Shown here piece after piece: positions 47,844-56,692 of a stretch of DNA of 64,000 nucleotides. Source of the stretch: CAWCQC01 sp963819905 (lineage in GTDB: Bacteria; Actinomycetota; Thermoleophilia; Gaiellales; Gaiellaceae). Position 1 is the stretch's first letter; the number at the start of each line of letters is the position of its first letter. The position numbers and the translations under genes were made by a program. The notes beneath the pieces were generated by a model that was given only the letters and a program-made list of their open reading frames with translations, was not told where the DNA came from and did no database searches. The DNA lies in contig CAWFXP010000005.1 of the NCBI GenBank assembly GCA_963819905.1, forward strand, positions 62,001 through 126,000, read 5' to 3'.

Positions 47844-48617
47844 TCAGCGGCCGCGGAACTCGGGCTCTCGCTTCTCGGAGAACGCGGCCATGCCTTCCTT
47901 CTGGTCCTCCGTCGCGAAGAGCATCGAGAAGAGCCGCGCCTCCGTCGCGAGGTTCGCGCGGTGCTCGCCCTGGAGCGCGAGGTTCGTCGCCTCCTTCGCG
48001 TAGGCGACGGCGACCGGGCTCTTGCCCGCGAACGCCGCGCAGAGCTCTCGCGCGCGCGGCAGGAGCTCGTCCGGCTCGACGACCGCGTTGACCAGCCCGC
48101 GCGCGAGCGCCTCGTCCGCCTCGACCATCCGGCCGGTCAGGACGAGCTCCTTCGCGAACCCGAGCGAGGTCGTCCGCGCGAGCCTCACGCTGCCGCCCCA
48201 GCCGGGAAAGATCCCCAGGTTCACCTCCGGCTGGCCGAGCCTCGCCCGGGTCGACGCGAGCCGGATGTCGCACGCGAGAGCCACCTCGCAGCCACCGCCG
48301 AGCGCGTACCCGTTCACCGCTGCGACCGTCGGCTTCGCCATCGTCTCGAGCAGCGCACCGATCGCGTGGCCGAGCTCGGCCCACTGCCGCGCCTCGAGCA
48401 CGCCGAGCCCGTGCATGTATTTGATGTCGGCTCCCGCGACGAACGCCTTGTCGCCTGCGCCCGTGACCACGACGGCCCGGACGTCGGCGTCGGCAGCGAG
48501 CTCCTCGAGCCGGTCGCGCAGGTCCGACGCATGCGGCAGATCCAGCGCGTTGAGCGCGTCGGGGCGGTTGACGGTGACGACGGCCGTGCCGCCGTCGCGC
48601 TCGACGTCGATCGGCAT
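47844..48617 (-). CDS. Enoyl-CoA hydratase/isomerase (crotonase) family protein
   Basis: 257 aa crotonase. Oxyanion-hole segments are AFVAGADIKYM and VNGYALGGGCEVALACD. The catalytic-Glu segment is LGQPEVNLGIFPGWGG, and one catalytic Glu (in GGGCEVAL) is also present, as in true hydratases. The start ATG overlaps the stop of the B12-binding protein by one base. This neighbour suggests a role in short or branched acyl-CoA metabolism, but the substrate is unknown. Confidence 0.9.
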   Translation of the reverse strand: MPIDVERDGGTAVVTVNRPDALNALDLPHASDLRDRLEELAADADVRAVVVTGAGDKAFVAGADIKYMHGLGVLEARQWAELGHAIGALLETMAKPTVAAVNGYALGGGCEVALACDIRLASTRARLGQPEVNLGIFPGWGGSVRLARTTSLGFAKELVLTGRMVEADEALARGLVNAVVEPDELLPRARELCAAFAGKSPVAVAYAKEATNLALQGEHRANLATEARLFSMLFATEDQKEGMAAFSEKREPEFRGR

Positions 48618-49018
48618 CAGCCGGCGACCGGAACGCGCTCGCGCAGGAAGTCGACGATCTCGGAGAGCGGCGCCCCGGGGGTGAACACTTCGGCCACGCC
48701 GAGCTGCTTCAACGTCGTCACGTCGTCACGGGGGATCGTGCCGCCGACGACGACGAGGACGTCCTCGGCCCCCGCCTCGCGCAGGAGCTCGAGGATCCGA
48801 GGCACGAGCGTCATGTGCGCCCCCGACAGGATGGAGATGCCGACCGCGTCCGCGTCCTCCTGGAGGGCCGTCTCGGCGATCTGCTCCGGCGTCTGGTGAA
48901 GGCCCGTGTAGATGACCTCGAAGCCGGCGTCACGCAGCGCCCGCGCGATTACCTTCGCCCCCCGGTCGTGGCCGTCGAGACCCGGCTTCGCGATGACCAC
49001 CCGGATCGGACGCGCCAT
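48617..49018 (-). CDS. Stand-alone cobalamin-binding domain (methylmalonyl-CoA mutase C-terminal type)
   Basis: 133 aa containing only the B12-binding domain of acyl-CoA mutases. The DxHxxG motif that carries the lower-axial histidine is GLDGHDRGAKVIARAL, followed by VGISILSGAHMTLVP and VVVGGTIPRDD. It is either the small subunit of a two-subunit mutase (the large catalytic subunit is not in the window) or a regulatory protein. ATG 49018 is preceded 7 nt upstream by TATACT, a good -10 box, suggesting a leaderless message. Confidence 0.9.
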   Translation of the reverse strand: MARPIRVVIAKPGLDGHDRGAKVIARALRDAGFEVIYTGLHQTPEQIAETALQEDADAVGISILSGAHMTLVPRILELLREAGAEDVLVVVGGTIPRDDVTTLKQLGVAEVFTPGAPLSEIVDFLRERVPVAG

Positions 49019-49025
49019 GTGCGCA

Positions 49026-49031
49026 AGTATA
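49026..49031 (-). promoter_or_regulatory. Putative -10 element of leaderless B12-binding-protein gene
   Basis: The minus strand reads TATACT at 49031-49026 with 7 nt before the ATG. A transcript starting at the usual distance would begin at the start codon itself. No convincing -35 box is seen at 16-18 bp. The element overlaps the start of the divergent MBL-fold gene. Confidence 0.35.
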
Positions 49032-49747
49032 TGGAGGTGCAGGTGACCGTGATCGGCTCCTCGCCGGCCTGGCCGAATCCGGGAAGCGCCCATGCCGGCT
49101 ACCTCGTCGAGTCCAGCGGACGACGGCTCCTGCTCGACTGCGGGCCGGGGGTGCTCTCGCGACTGCGGACCGACGGTCAGCTCGACGTCGACGCGATTCT
49201 CATCTCCCATTTCCACCTGGATCACTGGGGCGACCTCGTGCCGTGGGTGTGGATGAGGAAGCACCTCGACGGGCAGCATCCTCGACCGACCCTGTGGATT
49301 CCTCCCGGCGGCAGCCGCGATCTGGGCCGGTTCGCGGACATCTGGGGCCACGCAGGCATGTTCGAGGAGGCCTTCGAGGTGGGCGAGTATCCGGTCGGGC
49401 AGCCGTTCCGGGTCGCCGACTTCGAGGTCACGGCGTTCGCGGTCTCCCATTACGACGTCGACGCGTTCGGCGTGCAGGTCCGCGACGAGGGTGGGCGCGT
49501 GCTCGCATACTCGGGCGACACCGGTCCCTGCGCGGGGCTCGCCGCGCTCGCCGCCGGCGCCGACCTCTTCCTCTGCGAGGCGACGCTCGGCGACGACGAG
49601 GAGGACGCCGTTCCCCGGGGGCACCTGTCGGCCGGCGAGGCGCTCGCGGCCGCGCGCGGGCGGACGGTGCTCACCCATCGCCCGGCCGAGCTGGCCGTCC
49701 CGGCGGAGGCCGAGCGAGCCGTGGACGGGCTCGTCCTCGAGGTCTAA
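49031..49747 (+). CDS. MBL-fold metallohydrolase
   Basis: 238 aa metallo-beta-lactamase-fold enzyme. The metal motif HxHxDH is SHFHLDHWGD (His60 to His65). Other ligands are in AVSHYDVDAFGV, AYSGDTGPCAGL and LTHRP. It resembles ribonuclease Z/cyclic phosphodiesterase-like proteins of Actinobacteria; substrate unknown. ATG 49031 lacks a ribosome site. GTG 49043 with GGAGG 5 nt upstream is an alternative that removes four residues. Its stop abuts a transposase remnant. Confidence 0.85.
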   Translation: MEVQVTVIGSSPAWPNPGSAHAGYLVESSGRRLLLDCGPGVLSRLRTDGQLDVDAILISHFHLDHWGDLVPWVWMRKHLDGQHPRPTLWIPPGGSRDLGRFADIWGHAGMFEEAFEVGEYPVGQPFRVADFEVTAFAVSHYDVDAFGVQVRDEGGRVLAYSGDTGPCAGLAALAAGADLFLCEATLGDDEEDAVPRGHLSAGEALAAARGRTVLTHRPAELAVPAEAERAVDGLVLEV

Positions 49748-49938
49748 GTGTAGGACCCGAGCAGGTTGGTTCTGCTGACCGGGGGTTGGTGGCCGAGCGC
49801 TGAGTGTCGTCTTCGATGGTTGTAGTGCCAGAGCCAGCCGTCAAGGGCGGCGGTGCGTTCCTGGCTCGAGCGGTAGATGGCGCCGTAGGCCCAGCCCTCG
49901 AGGAGGGTACGGATGAAGCGCTCTGCCTTTCCGTTCGT
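49744..49938 (-). mobile_element. IS481-type transposase, 3' remnant
   Basis: The minus-strand frame encodes the last 60 or so residues of an rve-type transposase. It has RTNGKAERFIRTLLEGWAYG, a second part with HYNHRRRHSALGHQPP, and ends Gly-Ser-Tyr-Thr. This is the DDE-domain tail of IS481-like elements common in Actinobacteria. The rest of the transposase is absent: upstream of about 49938 the sequence belongs to another gene. The IS right end is near 49745-49750, on the stop codon of the MBL gene. It is a dead remnant. Confidence 0.85.
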
Positions 49939-50236
49939 CCTCGTTCTCTCCGACGGCCGGTACGGGCTCATCAGGCGCCAGCAGCTCGGCCGGGCGGGAC
50001 ACGAGTTCGGAACGGGCCTGCCGCCGCTCGATCTCGAGGCGCTCGCCGCGGCCATGGGTGTCGCCTATCGGAGGCTCGCAGGCGATGCGGAGGCGGCCGC
50101 CGAAGCGGTCGCTTCGGTCTCCGGGGTCACGCTCCTCGAGGCGCGTCTCGACGACGAGGCAGGGATCCGCGCGGCCCGGCGCAAGGGCGCGGTGAAGGCG
50201 CTCGTCGACGGGGCGCTCCGCCGGCTCGGGCGCTAG
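49935..50236 (+). pseudogene. TPP-dependent enzyme C-terminal fragment (acetolactate synthase-like)
   Basis: About 98 codons in the plus frame match the end of the C-terminal thiamine-pyrophosphate domain of acetolactate synthase/oxalyl-CoA decarboxylase-like enzymes. The fragment reads FVLVLSDGRYGLIRRQQ, then FGTGLPPLDLEALAAAMG. The domain's TPP/Mg GDG...N motif and everything upstream are missing, replaced by the IS481-type remnant. It ends in TAG (50234-50236), overlapping the convergent asnB stop. The region is gene debris, probably from IS-mediated deletion. Confidence 0.78.
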
Positions 50237-52101
50237 CCGTAGCGGTCGTACCAGAGCGCGAAGGCAAGCAGGCCCCAGAGCTGCCGTGACAGATCCTCAC
50301 GGCCCGACACGTGCCTCTCGAGAAGCGACGTGACCGTCTCGGGCCGGAAGTAGCCTTGCCGGCGTACCGCCTCGGGGCTGAGGACCTCGCGTGCGAAGGG
50401 AACGAGCTCCCCCCGCAGCCAGGCCGCGGCCGGGATCGAGAAGCCGCGCTTCCTGCCGGCGACGTTCTCGGGTGGGAGAAGCGGCGCGACCGCGCGCCGC
50501 AGGAGCCGCTTCTTCGCGAAGCCCCTGACCCCCGCTGAGTCGGGAGTCGAGAGCGCCAGCTCGGCGACGACCGGATCGAGGAACGGCACGCGGACCTCGA
50601 GCGAGTGCGCCATGCTCGCCCGGTCGGTCTTGACCAGGAGGTCGTCGACCAGGTAGATCGCGCGGTCGACGTCCTGCAGCCGAGCGAGCGGCTGCGCCCC
50701 GGCCGTCTCCGCGTAGCGGGCGCGGTAGACGTCCACCGGATCGACGCCGTTCTGCCGACCCTCGGCGAGCAGCGCCGCCCGTGCATCCGGCGAGAAGATC
50801 TCCTTCCAGGCGTGGTGTCGCTCGAGAGGCGGCAGGTGCGCGCCGCGCGCGAATCGCTTGGCCTTGTAGTCGAAGCTGACTCGGCCGGACGAGCTCGGGA
50901 GGCGCTCGACGAGCGGCCGCGCGACCGAAGCGATCCCGCCGACCCGCTCCGCGAGCAGATCGGCGACGTACGTGTAGTAGCCGCCGAAGAGCTCGTCGCT
51001 CCCCTCTCCAGACAGCGCGACCTTCACGTGCTCGCGCGCGAGCTTCGAGACGAGGTAGGTCGGGATGGCCGACGAGTCGCCGAACGGCTCGTCGAAGACC
51101 TCGGCGAGCTCGGGCAGGAGCTCGGCCGCGTTCGGGCGGACGACGAGCTCGTGGTGATCCGTTCCGTAGCGCTCGGCGACCCTGCGCGCGCCCTCCCGCT
51201 CGTCGAACGACGCTTCCTCGAAACCGATCGTGAACGTGCTCACCCGAGCGTCGCTCGCACGGGCGGCCAAGGCGGCCAGGGTCGAGGAATCGATGCCGCC
51301 GGACAGGAGGACGCCGACCGGGACGTCCGCGACGAGGTGGGCGGTGACGGCGTCGCGAAGCCGCTCCCTGAGCTCCTCGGCGAGCTCGGCCTCCGGCTCG
51401 CGGCGAACCTGGGCTGCCGGCACCGGCCGCGGGCTCGCATACTCGGAGATCGTCACGCGCCCCTCCCCGCCGACGTCCTCCGCCACGAGCACGCAGCCGG
51501 CGGGGAGCTTGCGCGCCGCGCGAAAGATCGTCAGCGGCGCCGGGATCGAGTTGAACGCGAGAAATGCCTGGAGCGCGTCGAGATCGACGTCGCGGGACAT
51601 CCCGGGAGCGAGCGCCTTCAGCTCGGACGCGAAGGCGAGGCGCCCGCCGGTGTGCTCGACGAACAGCGGCTTGATCCCGAACCGATCCCGCGCCAGCACC
51701 AGGCGGCGGTTCGCCGCATCCCAGAGCGCGACCGCGAACATCCCGCGGAGCCCCTCGACGAAGCGCGGCCCGCGCTCCTCGTAGAGGTGGACGAGCACCT
51801 CGGTGTCGCTCCGGGTGCGCAGCCGGTGGCCTCGGGCGAGGAGCCACGCCCGCAGCTCGCGGTAGTTGTAGATCTCGCCGTTCTGAACGACGTGGACGGT
51901 CCCGTCCTCGTTCGCAATCGGCTGGTCGCCGCCCTCGAGGTCGATGATCGCGAGACGCCGGGCGGCGAGCCCCACCGGTCCGGCAACGACGTCGCCGCCG
52001 CTGTCCGGCCCGCGGTGGTGAAGCGTCTCTCGCATCGCGCGGAGCTCCACCTCGTCGACGTCGCCGCCGTGAAGCGACGCGATCCCACAGATCCCGCACA
52101 T
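50233..52101 (-). CDS. asnB: Asparagine synthase (glutamine-hydrolysing)
   Basis: Class II amidotransferase. Cys2 in MCGICGIASLHGGD is the glutaminase nucleophile. The glutaminase domain covers about 1-200 (LHHRGPDSGG, NGEIYNYREL, RDRFGIKPLF). The synthetase domain carries the PPi-loop VLLSGGIDSSTLAAL and YAETAG-region substrate contacts. Length 622 aa is normal. Such enzymes also occur in polysaccharide loci, so a glycan-amidating role is possible given the locus starting at 55.7 kb. Confidence 0.95.
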   Translation of the reverse strand: MCGICGIASLHGGDVDEVELRAMRETLHHRGPDSGGDVVAGPVGLAARRLAIIDLEGGDQPIANEDGTVHVVQNGEIYNYRELRAWLLARGHRLRTRSDTEVLVHLYEERGPRFVEGLRGMFAVALWDAANRRLVLARDRFGIKPLFVEHTGGRLAFASELKALAPGMSRDVDLDALQAFLAFNSIPAPLTIFRAARKLPAGCVLVAEDVGGEGRVTISEYASPRPVPAAQVRREPEAELAEELRERLRDAVTAHLVADVPVGVLLSGGIDSSTLAALAARASDARVSTFTIGFEEASFDEREGARRVAERYGTDHHELVVRPNAAELLPELAEVFDEPFGDSSAIPTYLVSKLAREHVKVALSGEGSDELFGGYYTYVADLLAERVGGIASVARPLVERLPSSSGRVSFDYKAKRFARGAHLPPLERHHAWKEIFSPDARAALLAEGRQNGVDPVDVYRARYAETAGAQPLARLQDVDRAIYLVDDLLVKTDRASMAHSLEVRVPFLDPVVAELALSTPDSAGVRGFAKKRLLRRAVAPLLPPENVAGRKRGFSIPAAAWLRGELVPFAREVLSPEAVRRQGYFRPETVTSLLERHVSGREDLSRQLWGLLAFALWYDRYG

Positions 52102-52176
52102 GCCCGGCGAGTCTAGAGAGCCAGGAACCCTGCAGGGTCACGGCGAACCTGCCGATACGCAAGCCGAGAGCCGAGC

Positions 52177-53199
52177 ATGAAGATCGTGGGGTACGGAGTG
52201 ATCGCGCTGGCCGTCGTGGTCGGCATTGCCGCCGCGCTGGCGGCGTCCTGGTTCCTGCTCGTCGGCGGGATTTTGGACCTTGCCGACGGGCGAGTCGTCT
52301 CGAGCGGCATTCCTCGCATCGACGACTGGAACAGCGAGTACTCCGACGACTGGGGCCGCACAAGGGTCGGGCTCCTCAAGGTGTTCGTGTTCGAGCCGAT
52401 CGCGCTCGTCCTGATCGCGCTCGTGACCCGAGCCCTGATCGGTGCAGGCAGGGCACTCGTGCGCCGTCCCGCCCCGGCGCCGAGTCAGCCGGTGCCGGCC
52501 GACGTGCCCGTGGCGGCCGCCGTGGCCCCCGCGCCCGATCTCGTCGCGGTCGGCGCGCCCCTGCCTGCCTCGTCCCCCCCGACCTGGGGAGCCGACGACG
52601 ACGCCGGCACGCGGGAGCCCGAGCCGATTCCAGACACCGAACAGTGGCCGGAGCCGGTGGCGGAAGCCGAGCCGCCGGCGGAGCCCGCCCCCGAGCCAGA
52701 GCCCGTCTTCGAGCCAGTCCCCTTCCTCGAGGAAGAACCCGTCTTCGAGCCGGACCCAGTTGTCGTGGCGAGCGGCGCCGCGGTCGCTCCGAGCGACCTC
52801 CCGAGTCTCGGAGCGACGATTCCACTCGAGACCATGCGAGCAGAGCACGAGACGATCGAGGTGACGCTCCTCGAGGTCGTCGACCCGGTCGGAGCGGCCT
52901 CTCCCAACCGGCCCGATCGGTACGTCGCCGTCCGGCTCGGGGTGGAGAACCGCGGCGGCGGGCAGTTCGAGGACATGCCGACTGCGGGCGCCTTCCTCGT
53001 CGGTGCCGACGGCGAGCGGTATCGGACGGGAGCACAGAAAGTGGAGCCTGCCCTGCGGGAGATCCGCCTGTCGGCCGGAGAACGATGCGACGGTTACCTG
53101 AGCTTCAAGCTGCCGGCCGGGATCGCCCCCGCGTCGTTTCGGTTCACGCCGAACCTCGGGCTCGCCTCCGAGACCGGGGAGTGGCAGCTCGCGGGCTGA
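52177..53199 (+). CDS. Membrane-anchored protein with DUF4352-like domain
   Basis: 340 aa. An N-terminal membrane segment (about 4-34) and a second hydrophobic stretch near VFEPIALVLIALVTRALIG come first. A long Pro/Ala/Glu-rich linker (about 95-225, with PEPEPVFEPVPFLEEE) follows. The C-terminal Ig-like domain, of the DUF4352 type, contains YVAVRLGVENRGGGQFED and CDGYLSFKLPAGIAP. Probably displayed on the cell surface. Function unknown. Divergent from asnB and convergent with the DivIVA-like gene. Confidence 0.72.
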   Translation: MKIVGYGVIALAVVVGIAAALAASWFLLVGGILDLADGRVVSSGIPRIDDWNSEYSDDWGRTRVGLLKVFVFEPIALVLIALVTRALIGAGRALVRRPAPAPSQPVPADVPVAAAVAPAPDLVAVGAPLPASSPPTWGADDDAGTREPEPIPDTEQWPEPVAEAEPPAEPAPEPEPVFEPVPFLEEEPVFEPDPVVVASGAAVAPSDLPSLGATIPLETMRAEHETIEVTLLEVVDPVGAASPNRPDRYVAVRLGVENRGGGQFEDMPTAGAFLVGADGERYRTGAQKVEPALREIRLSAGERCDGYLSFKLPAGIAPASFRFTPNLGLASETGEWQLAG

Positions 53200-53223
53200 C
53201 CCGGGCGTCGTGGAGCGAAGCCT

Positions 53224-53733
53224 CTAGGACAGACGCTCGGCCGACGGCCGCAGGTCGTCGACCAGGTTCCCGCTCCCGCCCGCATCGCCCTCGCGCGGAC
53301 CCTCGAGCTCGGCGAGCGTGCCCCTGAGTTGGTCGGCGAACCGCTGCCGGGTCTCTCGTTCCCGCTCCTCGAGCCCCTTGATCTCGGCGCGCAGCATGTC
53401 CGCCCGGCGCTCGGCCTCGTACACGATGTCGCGCGCCTCTCCCCTCGCTTCCTCCAGGGTCGCCTCGGCCTCGAGCCGCGTCTGCTCCTTCAGCTCGTCC
53501 GCCGAACGCTGCGCGAGCACGAGCGTGTTGCGGAGCGTCTGCTCGAGATCACGGGTCTCCGTGCTCTCGATCTTCGACGCTTCCAGCTGGCTGCGCAGCT
53601 CGTCGCGTTCGCCCTCGACGGCCTCGCATCGTTCCGTGAGGTCCCGCACCAACCTGTCGACTGCCGACGGGTCGTACCCGCGAAAGCTGCGGGTGAGTCT
53701 CGGCCCTGCGTTGTCCTGGCGTGATTCCGCCAT
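53224..53733 (-). CDS. DivIVA-domain coiled-coil protein
   Basis: 169 aa. The N-terminal DivIVA-type start has RSFRGYDPSAVDRLVRDL, then an extended coiled coil (about 30-150, many Glu/Arg heptads, RSADELKEQTRLEAEATL). I placed the start at ATG 53733, behind AGGGGAAG, rather than further upstream. It could be a division- or polar-growth-related scaffold or a cell-envelope regulator. It is smaller than Wag31. Confidence 0.78.
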   Translation of the reverse strand: MAESRQDNAGPRLTRSFRGYDPSAVDRLVRDLTERCEAVEGERDELRSQLEASKIESTETRDLEQTLRNTLVLAQRSADELKEQTRLEAEATLEEARGEARDIVYEAERRADMLRAEIKGLEERERETRQRFADQLRGTLAELEGPREGDAGGSGNLVDDLRPSAERLS

Positions 53734-53819
53734 CTTCCCCTCTTCCACAGCGATCGCCAACGAACCGGTCACCTCGAACCGTGACCGGTCTGACCCGAAA
53801 TGGCAAGTCGGATCGGGAC

Positions 53820-55520
53820 TCAGAGGACGGCCGAGGCGACGCCGACCGTCAGGACACCCGCGCAGGCAACCACGACGATGCCCGAGACCCCCCAGACCGC
53901 CAGCCTGCCACTCGCGCCGATGGCTGCGACGACGAGCAACCAAAGCGGCAGCCCGAAGGCCACGAACAGCGCCGACGCGGCCTTGGACAGCACGCGCCGC
54001 ACGGTCTCGTCCGACCTGCCGGCGCTACCGCCTATCGAGGTCCTATCGCCAGACGGCTCAGGCTTGCTGGCGACCACGAGAGGCGAGGTCGCAAGCGACG
54101 TGTAGGCGTGCCAGTATCGCCGCGTCGTGTTGTTCGACGCGAGTACGACGAGACCGGTCTCAGGCGTCACAGCCTGCTTGGTCGACGTCACGTCGGTCGT
54201 GTCGAGGGCCCGAGCGTCGCGAATCACGGTGATGCCCGGGCCCGGTTCGAACAGGAGCGAGTCGAGCGGTGCCGCCTTTACCTGGATACCGCCCAGATGC
54301 ACGTCGTCCACAGGGTGGGTCATGAAGACGAACGCGACGCGCTGCACCTCGTCGATCACGCAGACGGGCCTCGTGACGTTCTCGAAGACGGTGCTGACAG
54401 CATGTGTCACCCAGGCGCCGGATTCGGGTTCCCTCACGAGCAGCGCAACGAGGGTGTCGGAAGGGGTCTGTTCGCTGGTCTTCACCGCCGCGTACACACG
54501 ACCGGTCGAGTCCGCCTTGACGTTCACGTGGTCGTTGGCGCTGCCGAGTCCCTGGATCGTCTCGGTCGGTCCCCACCGGTCTGGCAGCTCCCCGTCGACA
54601 TGCACGGCGAACTGGAAAAACCCGGTGAGATGGTTCCCCCAGAAGACCCCGATCCGATTCCCGCCGAAGGCGACGATCGACGAGAGGTCGTCGCCCACCG
54701 CGATGTTCTCCGCCGGTAGGACGAACGGCGCGCCCCAGCTCCGGTCACCGTGGACCGTGCGGTTCACCATGACCCGGCCCTGTTCCACCCACGTTGCCCA
54801 GATGGTTCCAGTCGAGTCCTTGTCGATGACCAGTGCCGTCGAGGACACGCCGTTGATCCGGGTCGGGTAGCCCTCGTCGAGCACGTAGAGGCCCGTTCCC
54901 CTGTCGTAGCTGAACCTGAAGAGAAGGCTCGGTCTGCCCGGGTTCGAGACAGGCGAGGCCACGTGCGAGGCCACGTACAGGTGGCGGCCGTCCCACAGCG
55001 TGTCTGCGCGGCTCGCGACGCGTCGGTCGATCGTGACACGCGTATCCTCCCAACGCTGTGACGACTCGTCGAGCCGAAAGATGTGATAGTCGCCGCTGGA
55101 CGCGTCGAACAGGCTTCCCCACCACGAGCCGTCGTTCCACCAGAGCTTGCTCTCGGGGCGCGAGCTGGTAGGTGATTGCCGAGCACCCTCGTACGACGGG
55201 CCCCGGTAGCCGACGTCGCCGGCCGCGCGCTCGGTCGCTCGGAACGATGACGGGTCGCCGGTCGAGTCGTTGTCTCCGAGCGTCAGGAGCATTGCAACCG
55301 GGGTATCCTTGACGAAACGCCGCACAGCGGCTCCGAGCTTCCGCTGCGGCTCGCCTCCGCGGCCGAAGTCACCGATGGCGACGATCCCCGTCTTCTCCGC
55401 GGCGGCCGGCGCGACGAGGACGAGGACACCACCGAGGACGACGGCCAGGACGAGTGCGAGACGCAGATGTCGCCTTACGGAGCCACAACCACGCTGCCCC
55501 GCTCCGCGCTGTCCCATCAC
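53820..55520 (-). CDS. Secreted chimera: half a metallophosphoesterase joined to a repeat/propeller domain
   Basis: 566 aa. A signal segment (about 20-42) is followed by residues 45-95, which look like the first half of an acid-phosphatase-type metallophosphoesterase (IVAIGDFGRGGEPQRKLG, LLTLGDNDSTGDPSSFRA). The GNHD and later His motifs are absent. From about residue 103 (VGYRGPSYEG...SKLWWNDGSWWG) the protein matches the secreted protein at 63577. The C-terminal 60 residues form two membrane segments. The metal site would be incomplete, so phosphatase activity is unlikely. Function unknown. Confidence 0.8.
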   Translation of the reverse strand: MMGQRGAGQRGCGSVRRHLRLALVLAVVLGGVLVLVAPAAAEKTGIVAIGDFGRGGEPQRKLGAAVRRFVKDTPVAMLLTLGDNDSTGDPSSFRATERAAGDVGYRGPSYEGARQSPTSSRPESKLWWNDGSWWGSLFDASSGDYHIFRLDESSQRWEDTRVTIDRRVASRADTLWDGRHLYVASHVASPVSNPGRPSLLFRFSYDRGTGLYVLDEGYPTRINGVSSTALVIDKDSTGTIWATWVEQGRVMVNRTVHGDRSWGAPFVLPAENIAVGDDLSSIVAFGGNRIGVFWGNHLTGFFQFAVHVDGELPDRWGPTETIQGLGSANDHVNVKADSTGRVYAAVKTSEQTPSDTLVALLVREPESGAWVTHAVSTVFENVTRPVCVIDEVQRVAFVFMTHPVDDVHLGGIQVKAAPLDSLLFEPGPGITVIRDARALDTTDVTSTKQAVTPETGLVVLASNNTTRRYWHAYTSLATSPLVVASKPEPSGDRTSIGGSAGRSDETVRRVLSKAASALFVAFGLPLWLLVVAAIGASGRLAVWGVSGIVVVACAGVLTVGVASAVL

Positions 55521-55666
55521 TGTCCCATCGTACTCCTGCCCCCTGAACCGTCCAGCGACCGCGATTCGTCTAAAGCCGAGCGTGTCTCGCGCCGATCCAA
55601 TCGTCTAGACGTGCATCGTCCGCCCCCGCATCGCCCCATGCCCGCGCCTCCGGCCCCTCCGTCGCC

Positions 55667-56668
55667 ATGAGTCTCTACGCGGTGACCGGCTGCGCCGGGT
55701 TCATCGGATCGCATCTATCGGAGGCGCTCGTCGAAGCGGGCCACGAGGTCGTCGGCATCGACGCGTTCACCGACTACTACGCGCGGGACGCAAAGAACGC
55801 GAATGTCGCTGACCTGCGATCTCATTCAGCGTTCTCGCTCGTCGAAGCCGATCTCGCCGAGGCACGACTCGACTCCGTGCTCGAGGGCGTCGATGCGGTG
55901 TATCACCTCGCGGCGCAACCGGGCGTGCGCGGCAGTTGGGGGGCCTCGTTCCCGATCTACGTGCACGACAACGTCGTCGCCACGCAACGGGTGCTCGAGT
56001 ACGCCGCAGCCGCGGGAGTGCGGGTCGTGCTTGCCTCGTCGTCGTCCGTCTACGGCGACGCGGAGGGCTTCCCGACGCGGGAAGATGCAAGGCCCCTGCC
56101 GATCTCGCCATACGGCGTCACGAAGCTCTCCTGCGAGTACCTCGCTACGGCCTACGAGCGCAATTACGAGCTCGAATGGATCGGCATGCGGTATTTCACC
56201 GTCTACGGGCCCCGGCAACGGCCGGACATGGCCTTCCAGCGCATCCTCGCCGCGCTCGTGAACGGGACGACGTTCACGCTGAACGGAACGGGCGAGCAGT
56301 CGCGTGACTTCACCTATGTTGCCGACGCCGTCTCCGCGACGGTCGACGCGATGGAGCACGGGGTGTCCGGCAGCGTCTACAACGTCGGCGGAGGCACCGA
56401 GACGAGCCTTCGCTCGGTGATCGAGACCTGCGAGGACCTGAGCGGCCGGCAGCTCGAGATCACGCGTACCGTCGGCGCCGCCGGCGACGTGCGCCGTACG
56501 GCCGCCGATACGACGAGGATCAGGCGAGATGTCGGCTGGGAGCCCCGCACGACGTTGGTCGACGGTTTGGCTTGCCAACTCGACGCTCTCGTGAACCAGG
56601 CCACCGCACGCTGCGCCAGCGATCGGGCTACGGCGTCCGCCACCAGTACCGGTCGGAGACCGAGCTAG
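55667..56668 (+). CDS. NAD-dependent sugar epimerase/dehydratase
   Basis: 333 aa extended short-chain dehydrogenase. The nucleotide-binding motif reads TGCAGFIGSHLSEAL (TGxxGxxG). The catalytic Tyr/Lys motif is SPYGVTKLSCEYLA, with the Ser in VVLASSSSVYGDA. MRYFTVYGPRQRPDMA and RDFTYVADAV are typical of UDP-glucose/UDP-glucuronate 4-epimerases. It is first gene of the plus-strand exopolysaccharide locus, 24 bp before the Wzz/BY-kinase-like gene. The exact substrate is not determined. Confidence 0.9.
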   Translation: MSLYAVTGCAGFIGSHLSEALVEAGHEVVGIDAFTDYYARDAKNANVADLRSHSAFSLVEADLAEARLDSVLEGVDAVYHLAAQPGVRGSWGASFPIYVHDNVVATQRVLEYAAAAGVRVVLASSSSVYGDAEGFPTREDARPLPISPYGVTKLSCEYLATAYERNYELEWIGMRYFTVYGPRQRPDMAFQRILAALVNGTTFTLNGTGEQSRDFTYVADAVSATVDAMEHGVSGSVYNVGGGTETSLRSVIETCEDLSGRQLEITRTVGAAGDVRRTAADTTRIRRDVGWEPRTTLVDGLACQLDALVNQATARCASDRATASATSTGRRPS

Positions 56669-56692
56669 ACTCCGCGAGAGGTTTTTGACGCC

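Noticed and set aside
49744..50055. A complete IS481 element
   Set aside because: Only the transposase tail is present. The upstream part of the open frame is antisense to the TPP-enzyme fragment, and the other inverted repeat is not seen.
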